From positions 15,450,839 to 15,514,838 of the forward strand of contig CAMGYJ010000002.1 of the NCBI GenBank assembly GCA_946122785.1: DNA of 64,000 nt. The letters run 5' to 3'. Made by a program: the position numbers and the translations under genes. This DNA comes from Linum tenue. Taxonomy: Eukaryota; Streptophyta; Magnoliopsida; Malpighiales; Linaceae. Of this stretch, positions 54,589-64,000 are shown piece by piece. Position 1 is the stretch's first letter; every line of letters starts with the position of its first letter. The notes under the pieces were generated by a model that was not told the origin of the DNA, ran no database searches, and was given only the letters and a program-made list of their open reading frames with translations.

Positions 54589-57500
54589 ATGACTTCTGCG
54601 AGGTGTTGCAGCAGGATTGGTCTTGTTCATCTCCTTTTCCTTGCTCTTCTCCACAACAGCACTCTTTCTCTTATTGCAGCTGCCAGATCAAATGTATGGC
54701 TGGCTCTTCTTTGATCTTCTGTTTTGTTTTTCTGATTCTTTTGCTATTGCAACTGAGCCATCTATGGTTCTTTTTAAGGTTTACATTGTGTACATGGGTG
54801 AAAGGCAGCAGCAGGATGAGCCTGAACTAGTTCAAGACTCCCACCATGAGCTTGTCTCCAGTTTTGTTGGAAGGTTTGTTAGTACCGCTGAATTTTTGTT
54901 TCCACCATTCTCAACTTGGAAGTTTCCAAAGTAGAAAACTTTTTTTGGTGGGTTTTGAAGAACAGCAAAGAAGCTGCAGAGGAATCCATTCTTTACAGCT
55001 ACAAGCATGGGTTCTCAGGGTTTGCTGCAGCCTTGACCAAGTCACAAGCCAAGCTTATTGCAGGTCACTTGTTTTTACCCATGTTGTTGGTGAAACAAGT
55101 TTGAGTTTCAATAAATCTGATTATTGATCATGTGTGGTTCCTACATCCAATCCCAGATTCCCCAGGAGTTGTTTGGGTGGCCAGAAACAGAATCCTCACT
55201 ACTCAGACAACAAGGAGCTGGGATTATCTGAAGGTAAAACCTGAGCTCCCAAATGGGATTGCTTCAAGAGGCCATTCTGGAGCTGGCTCCATTGTTGGTG
55301 TCATGGACACAGGTCAGTGAAAATGATGCTGTAAAAAAAGAAGACACGATTCTGGCTTTTTGTTTGCATTATTGTTTCTTGTGACAGCTTTCTGTTGGAT
55401 TTAGGGATATGGCCAGAATCAAAAAGCTTCATGGATGATGGTATGGCAGAGGCGCCATCTCGTTGGAAAGGCATTTGTCAGGAAGGACAAGGGTTCAATA
55501 CCTCTCACTGTAACAGGTTTTGACTCGTATTTGTCGTTGATCATTTACTTCAATGTTAGTGTGACCAAATTCTCACCATGACTATTCATTAGAAATGTGA
55601 TGTATAGTGATATGGATGGTCCAAATTTTCACTAAAGTCTATTATGTCAAATTGACTTGATTAACTCGCGTTATTTCAATTGTCGTCGTCAAATTTCTAG
55701 CTAATTTTTTTATACTTCTTGTATTAGTATTCATTGTTATAAAATGAGGTGTAATTTATTCAATTTAAAGAGAAATATAAAATGTGGAACTGTCTATATA
55801 ATGTGCTTGATGATATCTGTTTTTATTGCATGCACTTTTATTGTGCGAATATACAATACCAAAATTGAGTATAAGAAATTTAAATCTTAATTTACATTCT
55901 AACGTGTTAGACTTTTCGATCATGAATCAATGTCAATAACTTCGATATATCATAATTAATTTAAAATTAAGGTTTTTAACTTTTTATATTCAATACCCTA
56001 ATGTTTAGGGGGAAAAAACTAGACATTTTGAGAAGAGTATAACAATCATTTTTAGTACTCTCTTAACAACTCTTTTAAGTCTCGCTCTTCATTCTCTAAA
56101 CAGGAAACTCATCGGAGCACGGTGGTACATAAAGGGCTACGAAGCCGAGTTCGGCATAGTCGACACTAGCGACGGAGTCGAGTTCTTATCCCCGAGAGAC
56201 GCCGGCGGCCATGGAACCCACACGTCATCAACCGCAACCGGGCTTCCAGTCCAAGGTGCAAGCTTCATGGGCCTGGCCCAAGGAACATCCAGAGGCGGGG
56301 CCCCATCAGCCTGGCTAGCGATCTACAAGGTCTGCTGGGCTACAGGCGGATGCAGCTCCGCCGACATCCTCGCAGGATTCGATGACGCCATCGCCGACGG
56401 CGTCGACGTGCTGTCCGTGTCGCTGGGGACATCTCCGCCGCTGGCCTCTTACGTGGCGGATCCCCTGGCGATTGGGTCGTTCCACGCCGCCTGCCGTGGG
56501 ATCACCGTGGTTTGCTCCGGCGGGAATTCGGGGCCTTACTCGCAGACCGTGATTAATACTGCTCCGTGGGTTGTTACCGTTGCGGCGAGCTCCGTTGATC
56601 GGGATTTCCCCGTTGTAATCACTCTTGGGAATGGCAGGACTGTTGTGGTATGTTCTCGTCTCGTGATTTCTGCGAAAAAAGGGGGTTGGAATTGGAATTG
56701 GAATTGTGGATTGGGTGTGTTATTGATTGATGCGGTCTCTCTCTGAAACAGGGGCAGGGTTTGTATACGGGGAAGGAAGTGGAGGACTTTCACCCCATTG
56801 TTTATGGAGGAGACATTGCTGCTGATGATTCTGATCAAGATAGTGCCAGGTAAGACGTTGTTCTAAAGCTCTGAATTGCAAGGCTTGGTTGTATTTAGCT
56901 AGGACTGGATATGGTACGGTTCAGAATCAGATCAAATCAGTAATGGTATTGGATCGAATGTAAGGGACAAATGGGGACTAGAATGTAGCAGAAAGATTCC
57001 AATAGTGAGTTTTTTCTTCTGCTGTTTTTGGTTCCCAACAGGAGTTGTGAATCAGGAAGCTTGAATGCAACTCTAGCAAAGGGGAAAGTGATACTGTGCT
57101 TCCAATCTAGATCACAAAGGTCAGCCACAGTTGCTCTAACAATGGTGGAGGATGTTGAAGCTGTGGGGCTCGTATTCGCCAGGGTACCAACCAAGGATGT
57201 GTCTTCATGTTATAGAGTCCCTTGTGCACAAGTGGATTTCACCATTGGGACATCTCTACTCACTTACATTGGATCAAACACCAAACCTGTGGTGAAGTTC
57301 AGCTCCACTAAGACTACAATTGGCAGCCAGACTTCCCCAGAAATAGCATTGTTCTCGTCGAGGGGACCCAGTTCCCTCTCCCCTGCCATACTCAAGGTAA
57401 CTAGAAGTAGATGCTTAGCATATGGATTAGTTTACATGAACGATGATTAACTTTAGGTACGGTATGATTACATGAATTGTCATTAAACTTTAGAGTAACT

Positions 57501-58410
57501 TTTGCAGCCAGACATAGCTGCTCCTGGAGTCAACATCCTAGCATCATGGTCACCATTTGCTTCTTCCATTGATGACCCACTGGACTTCAAGATTGAGTCA
57601 GGAACTTCCATGTCATGCCCCCACATTTCTGGCATAGTTGCCCTAATCAAATCCATCCACCCAACTTGGTCCCCTGCTGCAATCAAGTCTGCCCTCATTA
57701 CAACAGGCAAGCAAATTCAAACCAACCCCTCAACTTTTGCTCTTCTGATCTTAATGCCTACCACCTAACTCTAAGCTACCACTTCTTCTTTTCCCACCAC
57801 AGCTTCAACACAAGATGAATATGGTGAAACCTCCATTGCAGAGGGAGCTCCAGAGAAGCTGGCTGACCCATTCGACTACGGTGGTGGACATGTCGACCCC
57901 AACAAGGCCATGGATCCCGGTCTAGTCTACGACATGGGTCCTTCAGATTATGCCAGGTTCCTCTGTGCCATGGGCTACAACGACTCGGCAATCAGCAGCA
58001 TAACGCAGGGAGAGAAAACCCAATGCCGGAAACTAGGAGCTGCTACCAACGACATGGTGGAAGATCTCAACGTGCCATCCATCACCATCCCTGAGCTGAG
58101 GCAGAACCTGACCGTGACGAGAACTGTCACGAATGTCGGTCCTGTGGATTCGGTCTACATTGCTAGAGTTCGTGCTCCAGATGGGGTTCGTGTCACGGTG
58201 GAGCCATCGATCTTGGTGTTTGATTCGCATACGAAGAAGGTCGAGTTCAGGGTCACCTTTCATGCCAAGAGGATGATCCAGGGGAGGTATACATTTGGAC
58301 ACTTGATTTGGGAAGATGGTTATGGTGATGATGATTCCTCATCTCATTCTGTTAGGATACCCTTGGTTGTGAGAACAGTGATCGACTATTCTTCCTATGC
58401 TGAAACATGA
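54589..58410 (+). CDS. Secreted subtilisin-like protease (SBT3 type), 10 exons
   Basis: Serine protease of family S8 that acts in the apoplast after removal of signal and inhibitor propeptides. Exons: 54589-54693, 54779-54873, 54966-55063, 55157-55312, 55405-55516, 56104-56647, 56752-56849, 57042-57396, 57508-57706, 57803-58410; 2370 bp, 789 aa. Residues 1-32 form a signal peptide ([14 protein letters not shown]). The I9 propeptide begins VYIVYMGE. Catalytic residues are Asp150 in VMDTGIWPES, His225 in GHGTHTSS, oxyanion Asn330 in CSGGNSGP and Ser555 in GTSMSCPH. A protease-associated insert lies between, and the C-terminal Fn3-like domain includes [12 protein letters not shown]. Intron 9 has a GC donor (CAG|GCAAGC). 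The gene is complete. The [11 protein letters not shown] region recalls SBT3.18-type enzymes, but the subgroup needs a tree. Confidence 0.93.
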
Positions 58411-61007
58411 CATTTTCTCGGGCTTATTGGAAATGCAATAAATGGGCACCAAAACCCTTACAGAGAAAGTTATTGCTGTTTGCCCGACTTTCCATGTCTC
58501 ATTGCTCAGCTATCTTGACTTTGTTGGTCTGATCTTTGGACTATCTTGGAGAAAATGGAAAATGGTGATTCATTTCTGCGCATTACCTTGCCTGGAAAAG
58601 AAGGATAGGATAGAAAAGGGCCGAAAGATCATATGGCAGGAAGTCCTGGTGGGTGTGGTTTGTGGACTGTGGAGTGTGATAGGAGATATGAAAAGTGGCA
58701 ATCAATTGCTTTCCAAAAGGGTATGCGTCAATTTTACATAAATGGTCACTAGCTTTGAGATCCCTAACAAATCAGATCCATAAAGATGTTAAATGAACTC
58801 GCGCGATTGTAATTCGTCTGAATCGTGTATGTCAAAATGTTACTTCATCAAATTTAATGACCAAATAATTGCCATAAACTCTTCAAATTATCGAGACGAA
58901 AATGTTACTTCATGAAATTGAATGACAAAACAATTGCCATAAACTCTTCAAATTATCGAGACGAAGAGAAAATGATTTGGCTTCATGTAACAATGATTGG
59001 AATACGAATAAGCAAAGGATTTGAGTTCCAATTGATCGTTTTGATATAAGTGGCAAGTTAGCATGCCTATTTGAACAGATAAACATAATGATTGTTGGTG
59101 ACCATAATGTACAATTTACCCAAAAGGATACCAATAAAGTGCCTTGATTTAATATTTGATTTGCTGAATGGATCCTTCCTTTAATTTATCTCCTTCCCAA
59201 CTTTGAAATCCTTACCTAAAAAGGATCCTTGCCTGCCAACACTGGCCTTGAGAAGAGTATCAAAGGGCAAAGATATGAAAATGCTGAGCTGAGAATTGAG
59301 ATGAAGATGGGATTTCTGGAAATCAACCCCAAAAGTTCAGTGACTGTTCAGAATTCAGATTGTATCAATTCAAAGTGGTAGTTCAAAATTTCAGTACCTA
59401 AAAGGTGGATTTGTTCTGGGAAATTAAATCAAAGGACAAATAGATATCAATAGATTTAATGTTGCTAGTCATTTTCAGCCAAGTGGGGTTCTAGATAGTT
59501 TCAAGATTCAACTAATGGACACTGTTACTGATGCATCATATAACAGATGGGGAATGCTTGGCATAGTTAGGTGAACAACCCATCTTTATTACTTACCAAT
59601 TTGAATGAATTCTTTGCTTCTGTAGATGATCTTTTCTTCCATTAAATAAAAGAGGGAGTCCACTGCTTTTACCTAAACTTCAGGCTGGCCTCAAGTTTGA
59701 AAGAACTGTGTAACCGAAACATTTTAAAAAGTGGTTTGGTTTTTCCTATTGAACTGTTGAGACCGGTCACGCAAACACAAGCAAATATATAATATGCATG
59801 CAGGCGAGGTTTATATGTTTCAGTTGAGACTTGAGATGGTTTCTACATACATGGATAATGACGGAGTTAGAAAATATAAGGAAAATGGTTGAAAAAATAA
59901 GTTAGGAGATTCATACCCTAAAAGAAGAGCATGGCCTGCTAGAACCTTACCCAGTGTGATAAGTCTTGTATTTGTTACAAAATTTACGTGTTATATAGTT
60001 TGAAAGTTACTAAGGAGGGTCCTACTGTATGAGTAGTTCTGTCATTGTTTATGAAGAGTTGATGCAATCTTTGATTATCATTGACTCCGTCTATCTACTC
60101 TCCATAAAATGCGGGGTTATAAAGGGTTTTGGAATGATTTTCCTACTAATAAAACTCGTATTTGAACACGATTAATGCACCAATGATTATGACCTACTTG
60201 CAAAGAAAAAGGTACAAAAAATACATTGACGTATGCATAGAGTTGTTGGATTTCTGAATATTTCTTTAGTCTTTGATTCATCTAGTTATAGCCATAAGCC
60301 CATAACTAGATGAAACCTGGTGACATGACCTCGCTTGATGAGAAGGTTATGTCCACATTGACTCTAATGGTTTGAACTTGAAACTCTTAACTCCACAAGA
60401 TCCAACTCAAATGCCTCGTATATTATCAATATAAGTGTTGATATATTTTTTAGTACAAATAAGAATTCAAGAGGGAAAAACAATTCAAAAACCTCAGAAC
60501 TTCCCTTTTGCATTTGTATCATACAACTCAAAGTCTACAGTACTGCATATTAGTTAGAGCAACCTTTCGTTGTTTCAGTAGCCAGTTAACTTAATCATGT
60601 TCTATATATACTCATGGTGATCCATAAAATGTAGTCTTATTTGGCAAGCAAACATTTCACGTAGATTTTTCTGGAAAGAAACTTATGCTTTTGGTTTCAT
60701 TAGAGAGAGGATAAAGCAAGATATACTATTTGCATGCTTTGATTCAAATTCAAATCCCAAAAAGAGCCAAAGTGGGTTTGTTTAATTTTCGGTGATTAAG
60801 ACGGATGACTCCTCAATATTGCTTAAAAAGAGTCGGATTTTGAATTGGTGGGACGTCATTGCAGTCCGGTTGATTAGTTACCGGCCGGTTAACCCACCCA
60901 TTCCAAATTCCAGCCGGCTTCCCAACTACAATATTCTAGAGGGTCCAAAAAGTTACAAATCAATCAAACAAAATATTTCCGCATTAGAATGGTTGTGCTA
61001 AGTTAGC
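58411..61007. other. Intergenic, no gene recognised
   Basis: About 2.6 kb of AT-rich sequence after the subtilase. A frame at 58442-58741 has no domain and probably lies in the 3' untranslated/flanking region. A 65-bp tandem duplication is at 58836-58965. Otherwise no repeat, RNA gene or coding signal could be supported. Confidence 0.5.
58836..58965. repeat. Two-copy tandem repeat, 65-bp unit
   Basis: Copies at 58836-58900 and 58901-58965 share AATGTTACTTCAT, ATTGCCATAAACTCTTCAAA and TTATCGAGACGAA with about five differences. No coding role is seen. Confidence 0.93.
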
Positions 61008-61362
61008 GATTCAGTTAATTCAGAATCGGATTGACCCTATTCATCCGTATGCTACTCTGCTGGGGCTTATTCGCAGGAAGATGAGTCTAGATTGGTTGGT
61101 CTACCTGTCTCACACATACCGGGAAGGGAATAGAGCCGCGGACTGGCTCTCGAAGCACAGTCTCGTCTATCCCTACGGTATGCATGAGTTGGCAGATCCA
61201 CCGTCAGGCATCGGCCAGATCCTTCAGGAAGACATTAGGGGCATTACTTTTGAGCGCCGAGTTGTGGCGAACTCATCTTTCTCTTCATAACCTCCATGTA
61301 CTCGCTTCTTCTTCTTGGCTTTTAGCCTCCTTGCAATGCAAAAAAAAAAAAAAAAAAAAAAA
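61008..61362 (+). pseudogene. LINE tail: RNase H-like fragment with poly-A
   Basis: Plus-strand sequence encodes the C-terminal part of a plant RNase H-like (RVT_3) domain, with WLVYLSHTYREGNRAADWLS, followed by a stop at about 61288. A run of more than 20 adenines ends the unit (about 61339-61362). AAGTTAGCGATT-like text just upstream resembles AAGTTAACGAGATT just downstream, a possible degraded target duplication. This is a severely 5'-truncated LINE copy of the RNase H-bearing type, unlike the one at 8523-11928, where I saw no such domain. Confidence 0.75.
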
Positions 61363-61943
61363 GTTAACGAGATTGATGTATATACTCTCCTACAATCACT
61401 CTGAGTCATAATTAAGTGCATGAATTAAAGGTTTAAGTTCATGCCTTATACTCCTAGTAATCGCATGATGCTGCTAACAATTGATTCAGACTCAATACAA
61501 CGAAAACTCTGCAAACTTCAACCCGTAAACATATTCGAGAGAGAGTGTATGATAATGCGATGTTGCCTCCTGATCGTTTCAAAGCCAAAAGTATTTTAAG
61601 AATATGAGAGGCATTTTTTGGGAAATGAAGATATAATACGTAGGAAATTGATGATGATAGTGAAATTGGCATGGCATGGCAAGAGGGGCAGCTTGCTTTT
61701 GAGCTTTTGTTTGGATAAGCTCGAGAGAACTTCGACCTTTCTTTCTTCCTTTCCTTCCTCACTTTTTTTTTTGTTAGGTGATCTTATACCATTCGCTAAT
61801 ACGCTCCTTCAAACGAAAGTCAACCCATAGGCTTGAAGTTTGCACAGACTCATCATATCTTGTGTTTTAATCAACTATTAATATTGGGGTCGTGGAGATT
61901 CGATCACACGACCACCTGATCAAACCAGGCTCTGGACACCATG
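61363..61943. other. Intergenic, no gene recognised
   Basis: AT-rich sequence between the LINE tail and the next small transposon. Short frames on both strands (61454-61830) overlap and show no domain. Confidence 0.45.
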
Positions 61944-61951
61944 TTATGAAC

Positions 61952-62581
61952 CAGTGGCGGATCCAGATTTTTTTTTGTAGAGGTGTCCTCTTCCAAAAAT
62001 TAAATTAAATTAATAATTAAATAGTAAAATTAAATAATACATAAATAATAAAATATCCAATTAGTACAAATATTGACAAAAAGCCACGATGTGTTTTCAT
62101 ATTTCGAAAAAAATATAAGATAGATTTGGTGTCTACACTGCTCAACAAATCGGTATATCCTATATTCAATTTCTAACCTTGTGTCATGATGTAATTCAAA
62201 GTTGAAAAGACTGTTTCAACACTTGCAGTGTAACCATAAAATCAATTCAAATCAGGGGTACTCCTAGGGATAAGAAATTGCGATTTTACCATTATATACT
62301 CTTTAAAATAGAACAACAAATGAGTTGTAACCTAATGGAGAAGATGTTTAATAATAAGAGTGTCATAGATTTGAATAACACAGAGTACCACTTATAGTTT
62401 TTTAATTATACGCAAACTACTATCGAGGGTAAGATAATCGTTTATTAAAATTTTAGGGGTGTCCCAGATTACCAATTATATTTTGTTTATCCATACGAAA
62501 CTACTACCGAGGTTGGATAATCGTGTTCCCAAAAATTAGGGGTGTCCCGGGACAAAAAAAAGTACCATGTATCCGCCACTA
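61952..62581. mobile_element. Non-autonomous hAT-type MITE (TGGCGGAT family)
   Basis: Tips are CAGTGGCGGATCCAGATTTT and, reversed, TAGTGGCGGATACATGGTAC. A perfect 8-bp duplication TTATGAAC flanks the unit (61944-61951 and 62582-62589). Inside, AGGGGTGTCC occurs near both ends, and TGGATAATCG/AGATAATCG phrases are partly duplicated (62430-62530). AT-rich, no coding capacity, 630 bp. Confidence 0.9.
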
Positions 62582-63337
62582 TTATGAACCCATTGGTCCC
62601 AATAACTTGAGTTATTGAAAAAAAATTATGCAAATATCTTATACCATTCTCTACCATTCTTACTTCCCGCTCAATTCAACACCCAGCCATAGCCGCCAGC
62701 AGTACCAGCACTCGCATTCATCAATCATCATTACAATTATCCCACCAAAAGAGAAATAGACAGACTTGTAGTTGGAGTTACATATAATTGTTTATTTTGA
62801 TCCATTGGGGTGCCTTTGAAGCAAAGAAACGCGGCTGCTAAACTAGCAAAACGACATGCCCCGCCCATTTCCATGTTAATCTTTGGCTTTGTTTAAGTGA
62901 CCAGCAAGGCAGCAATGACAATCTTACCATTCTATGAAAATTAGATAGTGTTATCCAAATTAATATGAAAATTTTGGGTCATTCAATTTTACATATTTAG
63001 AACGACAATGAGATGTGATCATAACCATGGATTTTGATAGTATTATACCAATATTGTAATAACTATTAAATACTATTTCGCTAACTTATTTGATTGACCT
63101 CCAAAATGATTTCACAAACCATGGTTAATTATATTGACGGTGCAGTTCTCCTAATGAACATAACTAACCCTTTTTCTTGTGACTTCTATCAACCTTCCAG
63201 CTGCCAACTTAATTTCTTGTGGCCCATTGGTTTTGACTTTGAGTAGTATAATAATTATGTTTAATAATTATGCCGCCAACAAATTTCTTGTTATAATCAA
63301 GGATATTGTTTACATCTAAATTCTAGTGGATGCCCTT
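62582..63337. other. Intergenic, no gene recognised
   Basis: AT-rich sequence with no supportable frame, repeat or RNA. The CATTCTTACTTCCC and CCCAGCC words near 62665-62690 have no assigned meaning. Confidence 0.45.
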
Positions 63338-63513
63338 AACGGTGGTGTGGTCCGTACGGGACCGTATCGAACCAAATCTAATATATATTTGGATTGAATT
63401 GGACTGAATGCAATGGTAGTCTAGTAGTTGTTGATTCTAAAAAGTTTTTCATTATTGCACCACAATTCTCACGAGTTTGGTCCGGTTCGAACCATACAGT
63501 TGCACAACCCCAA
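63338..63513. mobile_element. Possible 176-bp hAT-like mini-element
   Basis: The inner edges carry GTGTGGTCCGTACGGGACCG on the left and GGTCCGGTTCGAACC on the right, a facing arrangement like the subterminal clusters of the hAT-type elements elsewhere. Flanks ATGCCCTT (63330-63337) and ATGCCATT (63514-63521) agree at 7 of 8 bases. The tips themselves (AACGGTGGTGTGG and, reversed, TTGGGGTTGTGC) match only loosely, so this is tentative. Confidence 0.4.
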
Positions 63514-64000
63514 ATGCCATTGTATAGTAATGATCGAGCGTACTGATCGAGCATCAAACGAAATAATCTAACACAACTTGATCGGTGTGCATATATATAT
63601 AGATCACTAACACAAGTTCTTGCAAGCAACTTTTGTTGTGTGTGTGTGTGGGTGAGGATATTCCATACAAAAATCTCCATTCCATCCACTATTAGCAAAA
63701 AAAGGAAACAACATGTTCAATGGTGAAGAGAAGTAGTAGCCCCTCGAGTCCGATCCTATACGTACATCACTCACACTCACGAGGGACATGTTCCAACCAA
63801 CCATTTGCCCCACGCACACTTTTTGTCACTCACTCAGTGCGGTTTTTCTCGTGTATGTTTTCCCTTTTTTTTCTTTCCTTTTGTATCGTTGTGCGACCCA
63901 ACCCAAGTGGTCGGGCGAGAGATGCCGTGACGCCCAGTTACGTTGTAGATTTGTGTGGAAAAAAGGCAAAATGGCGATCGGTCGGACCATAATGCTAGCT
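63514..64000. other. Intergenic, no gene recognised
   Basis: Contains a short (TG)n run near 63636-63650 and a TATATATA run near 63591. Frames at 63607-63992 have no domain. A gene may begin beyond the window edge, but nothing here supports one. Confidence 0.4.

Noticed and set aside
58442..58741. 99-codon frame after the subtilase
   Set aside because: No domain, directly in the subtilase 3' flank, and composition like untranslated sequence.

Overview
The window is nuclear DNA of a flowering plant, most likely a eudicot; I cannot name the species. It has AT-rich introns with GT-AG borders, intact plant genes for squalene synthase, a P-class PPR protein, an SH3P2-type adaptor, COX10 and a secreted subtilase, and a dense load of plant hAT, Mutator-like (MULE), LINE, LTR and pararetrovirus sequence. 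I saw no tRNA, rRNA, CRISPR array or bacterial-type operon.

Left part (1 to about 30.4 kb) is a transposon graveyard with no intact host gene. It opens with decayed, minus-strand pieces of an endogenous caulimovirid (reverse transcriptase, protease, coat protein, coiled-coil protein; 1-2040 and 4800-5370), split by a block holding a Pack-MULE-like element with a perfect 9-bp target duplication (2672-3797). Next come a non-autonomous hAT element (5799-6560), a 6-kb MULE-like element (6584-12611) carrying a P450-signature chimera and a 5'-truncated LINE, and a second MULE-like element (12754-15692) holding three smaller insertions. A hAT-type element (16408-23244) with a perfect 8-bp duplication contains a MULE (17018-23072) whose transposase gene is broken by a solo LTR and two further hAT-type elements. 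Last is a hAT-like element (about 23.5-30.4 kb) containing a 6.3-kb element (24084-30361) built largely of four tandem-repeat fields rich in a GGATATT/AATATCC motif.

Right part (31.2 to about 58.4 kb) is the gene-bearing stretch: squalene synthase (+, 13 exons, 413 aa), a scrambled block of SH3P2 and squalene synthase fragments, a PPR gene (-), SH3P2 (-, 10 exons, 371 aa), COX10 (+, 7 exons, 444 aa), an apparently intact autonomous hAT element (49560-54435) with a BED-finger transposase, and a subtilase (+, 10 exons, 789 aa) whose ATG lies only 153 bp from the end of that hAT. Squalene synthase next to SH3P2 matches, from memory, the Arabidopsis order SQS1-SQS2-SH3P2, so the squalene synthase fragments in between may be a decayed second copy. 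The genes are otherwise unrelated in function: sterol/triterpene precursor synthesis, organelle RNA processing, membrane trafficking/autophagy, heme A synthesis in mitochondria, and apoplastic proteolysis.

The last 5.5 kb is mostly featureless AT-rich sequence with a LINE tail and two small hAT-like elements. The most unusual items are host light-harvesting-like exons inside the autonomous hAT, a series of hAT-type elements with similar tips but each with its own subterminal motif, and the repeat-built element at 24-30 kb. Exon borders were placed by eye from splice sites and protein continuity; none was checked by alignment.
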